From the NCBI RefSeq assembly GCF_029227915.1, contig NC_079884.1:5334001-5398000 (forward strand): 64,000 bases of DNA, written 5' to 3'. Below are positions 41,501 through 55,250 of the stretch, piece by piece. A program made the position numbers and the translations under genes. A model generated the notes under the pieces. It ran no database searches and was not told the origin of the DNA. It was given only the letters and a program-made list of their open reading frames with translations. Numbering within the stretch: position 1 is the stretch's first letter; every line of letters starts with the position of its first letter. The DNA comes from Hydractinia symbiolongicarpus (lineage: Eukaryota > Cnidaria > Hydrozoa > Anthoathecata > Hydractiniidae).

Positions 41501-42650
41501 TTTAGGGAAATCGCAGGTTTTCGTTTGTCGGCGATTAAACTGCTTTTATTCAGCGTCTCATCAAAAATGAAAACATTTTTGAAAACTACAAGTCTCATGC
41601 GTTTTAGTGGTGAAAAAGTAATTTAAAAAATCGTTCGGGAAATGAGTTTACTCCCTGGGTACTTTCTTTGTATACTTTTGACTATACGGGCCAAGCCCGG
41701 GATTTACGGGAAATCGCGGGTTTTCGTTTGCCGGCGATTAAACTGCTTTTATTCAGCGTCTCATCAAAAATGAAAACATTCTTGAAAACTACAAGTCTCT
41801 TGCGTTTTAGTGGTGAAATAATAATTTAAAAAATCGTTTGGAAAATGAGTTTACTCCCTGGGTACTTTCTTTGTATACTTTTGACTATACGGCCGAGTCC
41901 AGGATTTACGGGAAATCGCAGGTTTTCGTTTGCCGGCGATTAAACTTCTTTTATTCAGCGTCTTATCAAAAATGAAAACATTTTTAAAAACTACAAGTCT
42001 CATGCGTTTTAGTGGTGAAAACGTAATTTAAAAAATCGTTCGGGAAATGAGTTTACTCCCTGGGTACTTTCTTTGTATACTTTTGAATATACGGGCCGAG
42101 TCCGGGATTTACGGGAAATCGCGGATTTTCGTTTGCCGGCGATTAAACTTCTTTTATTCAGCGTCCCATCAAATATGAAAACATTTTTGAAAACTACAAG
42201 TCTCATGCGTTTTAGTGGTGAAAAAGTAATTTAAAAAATCGTTCGGGAAATGAGTTTACTCCCTGGGTACTTTCTTTGTATACTTTTGACTATACGGGCC
42301 AAGCCCGGGATTTACGGGAAATCGCGGGTTTTCGTTTGCCGGCGATTAAACTGCTTTTATTCAGCGTCTCATCAAAAATGAAAACATTCTTGAAAACTAC
42401 AAGTCTCTTGCGTTTTAGTGGTGAAATAATAATTTAAAAAATCGTTTGGAAAATGAGTTTACTCCCTGGGTACTTTCTTTGTATACTTTTGACTATACGG
42501 CCGAGTCCAGGATTTACGGGAAATCGCAGGTTTTCGTTTGCCGGCGATTAAACTTCTTTTATTCAGCGTCTTATCAAAAATGAAAACATTTTTAAAAACT
42601 ACAAGTCTCATGCGTTTTAGTGGTGAAAACGTAATTTAAAAAATCGTTCG
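32500..42650 (+). repeat. 13-mer higher-order repeat, ~2,630 bp period, with nested 3- and 5-monomer sub-blocks
   Basis: The junction GTGGTGAAAACGTAATTT plus the following CCCATCAAATATGAAAATA monomer occurs at about 33,104, 35,738, 38,368 and 42,009. The spacings are 2,634, 2,630 and 3,641 bp; the last equals 2,630 plus 1,011 bp, meaning five extra monomers. Inside each period a related block with GTCCCATGCG and the same CCCATC monomer recurs 607 bp downstream (36,345; 38,975), and again 1,011 bp later (39,986). AAACTTCCTTTATTC is private to this region. Near 33,400 and 34,010 two copies carry GGGAAAAACGGG in place of GGGATATACGGG. Confidence 0.85.
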
Positions 42651-44449
42651 GGAAATGAGTTTACTCCCTGGGTACTTTCTTTGTATACTTTTGACTATAC
42701 GGGCCGAGTCCGGGATTTAGGGAAATCGCAGGTTTACGTTTGCCGGCGATTAAACTTCTTTTATTCAGCGTCTCATCAAAAATGAAAACATTTTTAAAAA
42801 CTACAGGTCTTATGCGTTTTAGTGGTGAAAAAATAATTTAAAAAATCGTTCTGGAAATGAGTTTACTCACAGGGTACTTTCTTTATATACATTCGACTAT
42901 ACGTGCCAAGCCCGGTATTTACGGGAAATCGCGGGTTTTCGTTTGCCGGCGATTAAACTGCTTTTATTCAGCGTCTCATCAAAAATGAAAACATTCTTGA
43001 AAACTACAAGTCTCATGCGTTTTAGTGGTGAAATAATAATTTAAAAAATCGGTTGGGAAATGAGTTTACTCCCTTGGTACTTTCTTTGTATACTTTTGAC
43101 TATACGGGCAGAGTCCAGGATTTACGGGAAATCGCAGGTTTTCGTTTGCCGGCGATTAAACTGCTTTTATTCAGCGTCTCATCAAAAATGAAAACATTCT
43201 TGAAAACTACAAGTCTCATGCGTTTTAGTGGTGAAATAATAATTTAAAAAATCGGTTGGGAAATGAGTTTACTCCCTTGGTACTTTCTTTGTATACTTTT
43301 GACTATACGGGCCAAGCCGGGATTTACGGGAAATCGCGGGTTTTCGTTTGCCGGCGATTAAACTTTTTTTTATTCAGCCTCTCATCAAAAATGAAAACAT
43401 TTTTAAAAACTACAAGTCTTATGCGTTTTAGTGGTGAAAAAATAATTTAAAAAATCGTTCTGGAAATGAGTTTACTCACAGGGTACTTTCTTTGTATACA
43501 TTCGACTATACGGGCCAAGCCCGGGAATTACGGGAAATCGCGGGTTTTCGTTTTCCGGCGATTAAACCTCTTTCATTAAGCGTCTCATCAAAAATGAAAA
43601 CATTTTTAAAAACTACAAGTCCCATGCGTTTTAGTGGTGAAAAAAAAATTTGAAAAATCGTTCGGGAAATGAGTTTACTCCCTGGGTACTTTCTTTCTAT
43701 ACATTCGACTATACGGGCCAAGCCCCGGATTTACGGGAAAACGCGGGATTTCGTTTGCCGGCGATTAAACCTCTTTCATTAAGCGTCTCATCAAAAATGA
43801 AAACATTTTTGAAAACTACAAGTCTCATGCGTTTTAGTGGTTAAAAAATAATTTAAAAAATCGTTCGGGAAATGAGTTTACTCCCTGGGTACTTTCTTTG
43901 TATACTTTTGACTATACCTGCCAAGCCCGGGATTTACGGGAAATCGCGGGTTTTCGTTTGCCGGCGATTAAACTTTTTTTTATTCAGCGTCTCATCAAAA
44001 ATGAAAACATTTTTAAAAACTACAAGTCTCATGCGTTTTAGTGGTGAAAAAATAATTTAAAAAATCGTTCTGAAAATGAGTTTACTCACAGGGTACTTTC
44101 TTTGTATACATTCGACTATACGGGCCAAGCCCGGGATTTACGGGAAATCGCGGGTTTTCGTTTTCCGGCGACTAAACCTCTTTCATTAAGCGTCTCATCA
44201 AAAATGAAAACATTTTTAAAAACTACAAGTCTCATGCGTTTTAGTGGTGAAAAAAAAATTTAAAAAATCGTTCGGGAAATGAGTTTACTCCCTGGGTACT
44301 TTCTTTGTATACATTCGACTATACGGGCCAAGCCCCGGATTTACGGGAAAACGCGGGATTTCGTTTGCCGGCGATTAAACCTCTTTCATTAAGCGTCTCA
44401 TCAAAAATGAAAACATTTTTGAAAACTACAAGTCTCATGCGTTTTAGTG

Positions 44450-46700
44450 GAGAAAAAATAATTGAAAAAATTGTTCGGGAAATGAGTTTACTCCCTGGGT
44501 ACTTTCTTTGTATACTTTTGACTATACGGGCCGAGTCCGGGATTTACGGGAAATCGCGGATTTTCGTTTGCCGGCGATTAAACTTCTTTTATTCAGCGTC
44601 CCATCAAATATGAAAATATTTTTGAAAACTACAAGTCTCATGCGTTTAGTGGTAAAAAAATAATATAAAAAATCGTTCGGGAAATGAGTTTACTCCCTGG
44701 GTACTTTCTTTGTATACTTTTGACTATACGGGCCAAGCCCGGAATATACGGGAAATCGCGGGTTTTCGTTTGCCGGCGATTAAACTTCTTTTATTCAGCG
44801 TCTCATCAAAAATGAAAAAATTTTTAAAAACTACAAGTCTTATGCGTTTTAGTGGTGAAAAAATAATTTAAAAAATCGTTCTGAAAATGAGTTTACTCCC
44901 TGGGTACTTTCTTTGTATACTTTTGACTATACGGGCCGAGTCCGGGATTTAGGGAAATCGCAGGTTTTCGTTTGCCGGCGATTAAACTGCTTTTATTCAG
45001 CGTCTCATCAAAAATGAAATCATTTTTAAAAACTACAAGTCTCATGGGCTTTAGTGGTGAAATAGTAATTTAAAAAATCGTTTGGGAAATGAGTTTACTC
45101 CCTGGGTACTTTCTTTGTATACTTTTTGACTATACGGGCCAAGCCCGGGATTTACGGGAAATCGCGGGTTTTCTTTTGCCGGCGATTAAACTGTTTTTAT
45201 TCAGCGTCTCATCAAAAATGAAAACATTCTTGAAAACTACAAGTCTCATGCGTTTTAGTGGTGAAATAATAATTTAAAAAATCGTTTGGGAAATGAGTTT
45301 ACTCCCTGGGTACTTTCTTTGTATACTTTTGACTATACGGGCCGAGTCCGGGATTTAGGGAAATCGCAGATTTTCGTTTGCCGGCGATTAAACTGCTTTT
45401 ATTCAGCGTCTCATCAAAAATGAAAACATTTTTGAAAACTACAAGTCTCATGCGTTTTAGTGGTGAAAAAATAATTTAAAAAATCGTTCTGAAAATGAGT
45501 TTACTCCCTGGGTACTTTCTTTGTATACTTTTGACTATACGGGCCGAGTCCGGGATTTACGGGAAATCGCGGATTTTCGTTTGCCGGCGATTAAACTTCT
45601 TTTATTCAGCGTCCCATCAAATATGAAAATATTTTTGAAAACTACAAGTCTCATGCGTTTAGTGGTAAAAAAATAATATAAAAAATCGTTCGGGAAATGA
45701 GTTTACTCCCTGGGTACTTTCTTTGTATACTTTTGACTATACGGGCCAAGCCCGGAATATACGGGAAATCGCGGGTTTTCGTTTGCCGGCGATTAAACTT
45801 GTTTTATTCAGCGTCTCATCAAAAATGAAAACATTTTTAAAAACTACAAGTCTTATGCGTTTTAGTGGTGAAAAAATAATTTAAAAAATCGTTCTGAAAA
45901 TGAGTTTACTCCCTGGGTACTTTCTTTGTATACTTTTGACTATACGGGCCGAGTCCGGGATTTAGGGAAATCGCAGGTTTTCGTTTGCCGGCGATTAAAC
46001 TGCTTTTATTCAGCGTCTCATCAAAAATGAAATCATTTTTAAAAACTACAAGTCTCATGGGCTTTAGTGGTGAAATAGTAATTTAAAAAATCGTTTGGGA
46101 AATGAGTTTACTCCCTGGGTACTTTCTTTGTATACTTTTTGACTATACGGGCCAAGCCCGGGATTTACGGGAAATCGCGGGTTTTCTTTTGCCGGCGATT
46201 AAACTGTTTTTATTCAGCGTCTCATCAAAAATGAAAACATTCTTGAAAACTACAAGTCTCATGCGTTTTAGTGGTGAAATAATAATTTAAAAAATCGTTT
46301 GGGAAATGAGTTTACTCCCTGGGTACTTTCTTTGTATACTTTTGACTATACGGGCCGAGTCCGGGATTTAGGGAAATCGCAGGTTTTCGTTTGCCGGCGA
46401 TTAAACTGCTTTTATTCAGCGTCTCATCAAAAATGAAAACATTTTTGAAAACTACAAGTCTCATGCGTTTTAGTGGTGAAAAAATAATTTAAAAAATCGT
46501 TCTGAAAATGAGTTTACTCCCTGGGTACTTTCTTTGTATACTTTTGACTATACGGGCCGAGTCCGGGATTTAAGGAAATCGCAGGTTTTCGTTTGCCGGC
46601 GATTAAACTGCTTTTATTCAGCGTCTCATCAAAAATGAAAACATTTTTAAAAACTACAAGTCTCATGGGCTTTAGTGGTGAAATAGTAATTTAAAAAATC
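44450..46700 (+). repeat. Pentameric higher-order repeat, ~1,013 bp period, related to the 24-26 kb block
   Basis: CATGGGCTTTAGTGGTGAAA recurs near 45,045, 46,058 and 46,668. The first two are 1,013 bp apart, and both are followed by TATACTTTTTGAC and GGGTTTTCTTTTGCCGGCG, a loss of the usual CG dinucleotide. ATGAAATCATTTT is private to the two copies. Because the CATGGGCTTTAG monomer is also the marker of the pentamer 20 kb to the left, the two blocks share an ancestor. Confidence 0.85.
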
Positions 46701-47089
46701 GTTTGGGAAATGAGTTTACTCCCTGGGTACTTTCTTTGTATACTTTTGACTATACGGGCCAAGCCCGGGATTTACGGGAAATCGCGGGTTTTCGTTTGCC
46801 GGCGATTAAACTGCTTTTATTCAGCGTCTCATCAAAAATGAAAACATTCTTGAAAACTACAAGTCTCATGAGTTTTAGTGGTGAAATAATAATTTAAAAA
46901 ATCGTTTGGGAAATGAGTTTACTCCCTGGGTACTTTCTTTGTATACTTTTGACTATACGGGCCGAGTCCGGGATTTAGGGAAATCGCGGGTTTTCGTTTG
47001 CCGGCGATTAAACTGCTTTTATTCAGCGTCTCATCAAAAATGAAAACATTCTTGAAAACTACAAGTCTCTTGCGTTTTAGTGGTGAAAT

Positions 47090-50000
47090 AATAATTTAAA
47101 AAATCGTTTGGGAAATGAGTTTACTCCCTGGGTACTTTCTTTGTATACTTTTGACTATACGGCCGAGTCCAGGATTTACGGGAAATCACAGGTTTTCGTT
47201 TGCCGGCGATTAAACTTCTTTTATTGAACGTCTTATCAAAAATGAAAACATTTTTAAAAACTACAAGTCTCATGCGTTTTAGTGGTGAAAAAGTAATTTA
47301 AAAAATCGTTCGGGAAATGAGTTTACTCCCTGGGTACTTTCTTTGTATACTTTTGAATATACGGGTCGAGTCCGGGATTTACGGGAAATCGCGGATTTTC
47401 GTTTGCCGGCGATTAAACTTCTTTTATTCAGCGTCCCATCAAATATGAAAATATTTTTGAAAACTACAAGTCTCATGCGTTTAGTGGTAAAAAAATAATA
47501 TAAAAAATCGTTCGGGAAATGAGTTTACTCCCTGGGTACTTTCTTTGTATACTTTTGACTATACGGGCCAAGCGCGGGATATACGGGAAATCGCGGGTTT
47601 TCGTTTGCCAGCGATTAAACTTCTTTTATTCAGCGTCTCATCAAAAATGAAAACATTTTTAAAAACTACAAGTCTTATGCGTTTTAGTTGTGAAAAAATA
47701 ATTTAAAAAATCGTTCTGGAAATGAGTTTACTCCCTGGGTACTTTCTTTGTATACTTTTGACTATACGGGCCGAGTCCGGGATTTAGGGAAATCGCAGGT
47801 TTTCGTTTGCCGGCGATTAAACTGCTTTTATTCAGCGTCTCATCAAAAATGAAAACATTTTTGAAAACTACAAGTCTCATGCGTTTTAGTGGTGAAAAAG
47901 TAATTTAAAAAATCGTTCGGCAAATGAGTTTACTCCCTGGGTACTTTCTTTGTATACTTTTGATTATACGGGCTAAGCCCGGGATTTACGGGAAATCGCG
48001 GGTTTTCGTTTGCCGGCGATTAAACTTCTTTTATTCAGCGTCTCATCAAAAATTAAAACATTCTTGAAAACTACAAGTCTCATGCGTTTTAGTGGTGAAA
48101 TAATAATTTAAAAAATCGTTTGGGAAATGAGTTTACTCCCTGGGTACTTTCTTTGTATACTTTTGACTATACGGGCCGAGTCCAGGATTTACGGGAAATC
48201 GCAGGTTTTCGTTTGCCGGCGATTAAACTTCTTTTATTCAGCATCTTATCAAAAATGAAAACATTTTTAAAAACTACAAGTCTTATGCGTTTTAGTGGTG
48301 AAAAAATAATTTAAAAAATCGTTCTGGAAATGAGTTTACTCACAGGGTACTTTCTTTGTATACATTCGACTATACGGGCCAAGCCCAGGATTTACGGGAA
48401 ATCGCGGGTTTTCGTTTTCCGGCGATTAAACCTCTTTCATTAAGCGTCTCATCAAAATTGAAAACATTTTTGAAAACTACAAGTTTCATGCGTTTTAGTG
48501 GTGAAAAAAAAATTTAAAAAATCGTTCGGGAAATGAGTTTACTCCCTGGGTACTTTCTTTGTATATTTTTGACTACACGGGCCAAGCCCGGGATTTACGG
48601 GAAATCGCGGGTTTTCGTTTGCCGGCGATTAAACTGCTTTTATTCAGCATCTCATCAAAAATGAAAACATTCTTAAAAACTACAAGTCTCATGAGTTTTA
48701 GTGGTGAAATAATAATTTAAAAAATCGTTTGGGAAATGAGTTTACTCCCTGGGTACTTTCTTTGTATACTTTTGACTATACGGCCGAGTCCAGGATTTAC
48801 GGGAAATCACAGGTTTTCGTTTGCCGGCGATTAAACTTCTTTTATTGAACGTCTTATCAAAAATGAAAACATTTTTAAAAACTACAAGTCTCATGCGTTT
48901 TAGTGGTGAAAAAGTAATTTAAAAAATCGTTCGGGAAATGAGTTTACTCCCTGGGTACTTTCTTTGTATACTTTTGAATATACGGGTCGAGTCCGGGATT
49001 TACGGGAAATCGCGGATTTTCGTTTGCCGGCGATTAAACTTCTTTTATTCAGCGTCCCATCAAATATGAAAATATTTTTGAAAACTACAAGTCTCATGCG
49101 TTTAGTGGTAAAAAAATAATATAAAAAATCGTTCGGGAAATGAGTTTACTCCCTGGGTACTTTCTTTGTATACTTTTGACTATACGGGCCAAGCGCGGGA
49201 TATACGGGAAATCGCGGGTTTTCGTTTGCCAGCGATTAAACTTCTTTTATTCAGCGTCTCATCAAAAATGAAAACATTTTTAAAAACTACAAGTCTTATG
49301 CGTTTTAGTGGTGAAAAAATAATTTAAAAAATCGTTCTGGAAATGAGTTTACTCCCTGGGTACTTTCTTTGTATACTTTTGACTATACGGGCCGAGTCCG
49401 GGATTTAGGGAAATCGCAGGTTTTCGTTTGCCGGCGATTAAACTGCTTTTATTCAGCGTCTCATCAAAAATGAAAACATTTTTGAAAACTACAAGTCTCA
49501 TGCGTTTTAGTGGTGAAAAAGTAATTTAAAAAATCGTTCGGCAAATGAGTTTACTCCCTGGGTACTTTCTTTGTATACTTTTGATTATACGGGCTAAGCC
49601 CGGGATTTACGGGAAATCGCGGGTTTTCGTTTGCCGGCGATTAAACTTCTTTTATTCAGCGTCTCATCAAAAATTAAAACATTCTTGAAAACTACAAGTC
49701 TCATGCGTTTTAGTGGTGAAATAATAATTTAAAAAATCGTTTGGGAAATGAGTTTACTCCCTGGGTACTTTCTTTGTATACTTTTGACTATACGGGCCGA
49801 GTCCAGGATTTACGGGAAATCGCAGGTTTTCGTTTGCCGGCGATTAAACTTCTTTTATTCAGCATCTTATCAAAAATGAAAACATTTTTAAAAACTACAA
49901 GTCTTATGCGTTTTAGTGGTGAAAAAATAATTTAAAAAATCGTTCTGGAAATGAGTTTACTCACAGGGTACTTTCTTTGTATACATTCGACTATACGGGC

Positions 50001-52170
50001 CAAGCCCAGGATTTACGGGAAATCGCGGGTTTTCGTTTTCCGGCGATTAAACCTCTTTCATTAAGCGTCTCATCAAAATTGAAAACATTTTTGAAAACTA
50101 CAAGTTTCATGCGTTTTAGTGGTGAAAAAAAAATTTAAAAAATCGTTCGGGAAATGAGTTTACTCCCTGGGTACTTTCTTTGTATATTTTTGACTACACG
50201 GGCCAAGCCCGGGATTTACGGGAAATCGCGGGTTTTCGTTTGCCGGCGATTAAACTGCTTTTATTCAGCATCTCATCAAAAATGAAAACATTCTTAAAAA
50301 CTACAAGTCTCATGAGTTTTAGTGGTGAAATAATAATTTAAAAAATCGTTTGGGAAATGAGTTTACTCCCTGGGTACTTTCTTTGTATACTTTTGACTAT
50401 ACGGCCGAGTCCAGGATTTACGGGAAATCACAGGTTTTCGTTTGCCGGCGATTAAACTTCTTTTATTGAACGTCTTATCAAAAATGAAAACATTTTTAAA
50501 AACTACAAGTCTCATGCGTTTTAGTGGTGAAAAAGTAATTTAAAAAATCGTTCGGGAAATGAGTTTACTCCCTGGGTACTTTCTTTGTATACTTTTGAAT
50601 ATACGGGTCGAGTCCGGGATTTACGGGAAATCGCGGATTTTCGTTTGCCGGCGATTAAACTTCTTTTATTCAGCGTCCCATCAAATATGAAAATATTTTT
50701 GAAAACTACAAGTCTCATGCGTTTAGTGGTAAAAAAATAATATAAAAAATCGTTCGGGAAATGAGTTTACTCCCTGGGTACTTTCTTTGTATACTTTTGA
50801 CTATACGGGCCAAGCGCGGGATATACGGGAAATCGCGGGTTTTCGTTTGCCAGCGATTAAACTTCTTTTATTCAGCGTCTCATCAAAAATGAAAACATTT
50901 TTAAAAACTACAAGTCTTATGCGTTTTAGTGGTGAAAAAATAATTTAAAAAATCGTTCTGGAAATGAGTTTACTCCCTGGGTACTTTCTTTGTATACTTT
51001 TGACTATACGGGCCGAGTCCGGGATTTAGGGAAATCGCAGGTTTTCGTTTGCCGGCGATTAAACTGCTTTTATTCAGCGTCTCATCAAAAATGAAAACAT
51101 TTTTGAAAACTACAAGTCTCATGCGTTTTAGTGGTGAAAAAGTAATTTAAAAAATCGTTCGGCAAATGAGTTTACTCCCTGGGTACTTTCTTTGTATACT
51201 TTTGATTATACGGGCTAAGCCCGGGATTTACGGGAAATCGCGGGTTTTCGTTTGCCGGCGATTAAACTTCTTTTATTCAGCGTCTCATCAAAAATTAAAA
51301 CATTCTTGAAAACTACAAGTCTCATGCGTTTTAGTGGTGAAATAATAATTTAAAAAATCGTTTGGGAAATGAGTTTACTCCCTGGGTACTTTCTTTGTAT
51401 ACTTTTGACTATACGGGCCGAGTCCAGGATTTACGGGAAATCGCAGGTTTTCGTTTGCCGGCGATTAAACTTCTTTTATTCAGCATCTTATCAAAAATGA
51501 AAACATTTTTAAAAACTACAAGTCTCATGCGTTTTAGTGGTGAAAAAGTAATTTAAAAAATCGTTCGGGAAATGAGTTTACTCCCTGGGTACTTTCTTTG
51601 TATACTTTTGACTATACGGGCCAAGCCGGGATTTACGGGAAATCGCGGGTTTTCGTTTGCCGGCGATTAAATTTCTTTTATTCAGCGTCTCATCAAAAAT
51701 GAAAACATTTTTAAAAACTACAAGTCTTATGCGTTTTAGTGGTGAAAAAATAATTTAAAAAATCGTTCTGGAAATGAGTTTACTCACAGGGTACTTTCTT
51801 TGTATACATTCGACTATACGGGCCAAGCCCAGGATTTACGGGAAATCGCGGGTTTTCGTTTTCCGGCGATTAAACCTCTTTCATTAAGCGTCTCATCAAA
51901 ATTGAAAACATTTTTGAAAACTACAAGTTTCATGCGTTTTAGTGGTGAAAAAAAAATTTAAAAAATCGTTCGGGAAATGAGTTTACTCCCTGGGTACTTT
52001 CTTTGTATATTTTTGACTACACGGGCCAAGCCCGGGATTTACGGGAAATCGCGGGTTTTCGTTTGCCGGCGATTAAACTGCTTTTATTCAGCATCTCATC
52101 AAAAATGAAAACATTCTTAAAAACTACAAGTCTCATGAGTTTTAGTGGTGAAATAATAATTTAAAAAATC
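47090..52170 (+). repeat. Octameric higher-order repeat, 1,621 bp period, three copies
   Basis: Landmarks recur exactly 1,621 bp apart: GGGAAATCACAGG with TTATTGAACGTC (about 47,184, 48,805, 50,426), TATACGGGTCGAGTCC (about 47,361, 48,982, 50,603), AAGCGCGGGATATACGGG (about 47,569, 49,190, 50,811), and TTGATTATACGGGCTAAGCC (about 47,961, 49,582, 51,203). The third copy ends near 51,500. The motif TATATTTTTGACTACACGGG then appears at 48,563, 50,184 and 52,008; the last spacing is 1,824 bp, so one extra monomer sits in the third copy. Identity between copies is so high that few differences are visible by eye. Confidence 0.92.
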
Positions 52171-53779
52171 GTTTGGGAAATGAGTTTACTCCCTGGGTAC
52201 TTTCTTTGTATACTTTTGACTATACGGGCCGAGTCCGGGATTTAGGGAAATCGCAGGTTTTCGTTTGCCGGCGATTAAACTGCTTTTATTCAGCGTCTCA
52301 TCAAAAATGAAAACATTTTTGAAAACTACAAGTCTCATGCGTTTTAGTGGTGAAAAAGTAATTTAAAAAATCGTTCGGGAAATGAGTTTACTCCCTGGGT
52401 ACTTTCTTTGTATACTTTTGACTATACGGGCCAAGCCCGGGATTTACGGGAAATTGCGGGTTTTCGTTTGCCGGCGATTAAACTGCTTTTATTCGGCGTC
52501 ACATCAAAAATGAAAACATTCTTGAAAACTACAAGTCTCTTGCGTTTTAGTGGTGAAATAATAATTTAAAAAATCGTTTGGGAAATGAGTTTACTCCCTG
52601 GGTACTTTCTTTGTATACTTTTGACTATACGGCCGAGTCCAGGATTTACGGGAAATCGCAGGTTTTCGTTTGCCGGCGATTAAACTTCTTTTATTCAGCG
52701 TCTTATCAAAAATGAAAACATTTTTAAAAACTACAAGGCTAATGCGTTTTAGTGGTGTAAAAGTAATTTAAAAAATCGTTCGGGAAATGAGTTTACTCCC
52801 TGGGTACTTTCTTTGTATACTTTTGAATATACGGGCCAAGCCGTTATTTACGGGAAATCGCGGGTTGTCGTTTGCCGGCGATTAAACTTCTTTTATTCAG
52901 CGTCTCATCAAAAATGAAAACATTTTTAAAAACTACAGGTCTTATGCGTTTTAGTGGTGAAAAAATAATTTAAAAAATCGTTCGGGAAATGAGTTTACTC
53001 CCTGGGTACTTTCTTTGTATACTTTTGACTATACGGGCCGAGTTCGGGATTTACGGGAAATCGCGGATTTTCGTTTGCCGGCGATTAAACTTCTTTTATT
53101 CAGCGTCCTTTCAAATATGAATATATTTTTAAAAACTACAAGTCTCATGCGTTTAGTGGTAAAAAAATAATATAAAAAATCTTTCGGGAAATGAGTTTAC
53201 TCCCTGGGTACTTTCTTTGTATACTTTTGACTATACGGGCCAAGCCCGGGATATACGGGAAATCGCGGGTTTTCGTTTGCCAGCGATTAAACTTCTTTTA
53301 TTCAGCGTCTCATCAAAAATGAAAACATTTTTAAAAACTACAAGTCTTATGCGTTTTAGTGGTGAAAAAATAATTTAAAAAATCGTTCTAACAATTAGTT
53401 TACTCCCTGGGTACTTTCTTTGTATACTTTTGACTATACGGGCCGAGTCCGGGATTTAGGGAAATCGCAGGTTTTCGTTTGCCGGCGATTAAACTGCTTT
53501 TATTCAGCGTCTCATCAAAAATGAAAACATTCTTGAAAACTACAAGTCTCATGCGTTTTAGTGGTGAAATAATAATTTAAAAAATCGTTCGGGAAATGAG
53601 TTTACTCCCTGGGTACTTTCTTTGTATACTTTTGAATATATGGGCCAAGCCAGGATTTACGGGAAATCGCGGGTTTTCGTCTGCCGGCGATTAAACTTCT
53701 TTTATTCAGCGTCTCATCAAAAATGAAAACATTTTTAAAAACTACAGGTCTTATGCGTTTTAGTGGTGAAAAAATAATT

Positions 53780-55250
53780 TAAAAAATCGTTCTGGAAATG
53801 AGTTTACTCACAGGGTACTTTCTTTATATACATTCGACTATACGTGCCAAGCCCGGGAATTACGGGAAATCGCGGGTTTTCGTTTGCCGGCGATTAAACT
53901 GCTTTTATTAAGCGTCTCATCAAAAATGAAAACATTCTTGAAAACTACAAGTCTCATGCGTTTTAGTGGTGAAATAATAATTTAAAAAATCGTTTGGGAA
54001 ATGAGTTTACTCCCTTGGTACTTTCTTTGTATACTTTTGACTATATGGGCAGAGTCCACGATTTACGGGAAATCGCAGGTTTTCGTTTGCCGGCGATTAA
54101 ACGTCTTTTATTCAGCGTCTCATCAAAAATGAAAACATTTTTAAAAACTGCAAGTCTCATGCGTTTTAGTGGTGAAAAAGTAATTTAAAAAATCGTTCGG
54201 GAAATGAGTTTACTCCCTGGGTACTTTCTTTGTATACTTTTGAATATACGGGCCAAGCCGTTATTTACGGGAAATCGCGGGTTGTCGTTTGCCGGCGATT
54301 AAACTTCTTTTATTCAGCGTCTCATCAAAAATGAAAACATTTTTAAAAACTACAGGTCTTATGCGTTTTAGTGGTGAAAAAATAATTTAAAAAATCGTTC
54401 GGGAAATGAGTTTACTCACAGGGTACTTTCTTTGTATACTTTTGAATATATGGGCCAAGCCAGGATTTACGGGAAATCGCGGGTTTTCGTCTGCCGGCGA
54501 TTAAACTTCTTTTATTCAGCGTCTCATCAAAAATGAAAACATTTTTAAAAACTACAGGTCTTATACGTTTTAGTTGTGAAAAAATAATTTAAAAAATCGT
54601 TCTGGAAATGAGTTTACTCACAGGGTACTTTCTTTATATACATTCGACTATACGTGCCAAGCCCGGGAATTACGGGAAATCGCGGGTTTTCGTTTGCCGG
54701 CGATTAAACTGCTTTTATTCAGCGTCTCATCAAAAATGAAAACATTCTTGAAAACTACAAGTCTCATGCGTTTTAGTGGTGAAATAATAATTTAAAAAAT
54801 CGTTTGGGAAATGAGTTTACTCCCTTGGTACTTTCTTTGTATACTTTTGACTATATGGGCAGAGTCCAGGATTTACGGGAAATCGCAGGTTTTCGTTTGC
54901 CGGCGATTAAACGTCTTTTATTCAGCGTCTCATCAAAAATGAAAACATTTTTAAAAACTGCAAGTCTCATGCGTTTTAGTGGTGAAAAAGTAATTTAAAA
55001 AATCGTTCGGGAAATGAGTTTACTCCCTGGGTACTTTCTTTGTATACTTTTGAATATACGGGCCAAGCCGTTATTTACGGGAAATCGCGGGTTGTCGTTT
55101 GCCGGCGATTAAACTTCTTTTATTCAGCGTCTCATCAAAAATGAAAACATTTTTAAAAACTACAGGTCTTATGCGTTTTAGTGGTGAAAAAATAATTTAA
55201 AAAATCGTTCGGGAAATGAGTTTACTCACAGGGTACTTTCTTTGTATACT
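53780..55250 (+). repeat. Tetrameric higher-order repeat, 810 bp period, two copies
   Basis: The CCCTTGGTACTTT monomer with TATATGGGCAGAGTCCA and AAACGTCTTTTATTC occurs at 53,994 and 54,804, 810 bp apart. Its neighbours repeat in the same order: TATGGGCCAAGCCAGG, AAGCCCGGGAATTACGGG and GCCGTTATTTACGGG. The AAACGTCTTTT change is seen only in these two copies. Confidence 0.85.

Noticed and set aside
12869-50718. Repeated 65-residue frames on the minus strand (for example 12,869-13,066, 33,104-33,301, 50,521-50,718)
   Set aside because: These start at ATG but cover only the reverse complement of the CCCATCAAATATG monomer and its neighbour. They occur only where that subfamily is present, and no promoter or further gene structure is visible.
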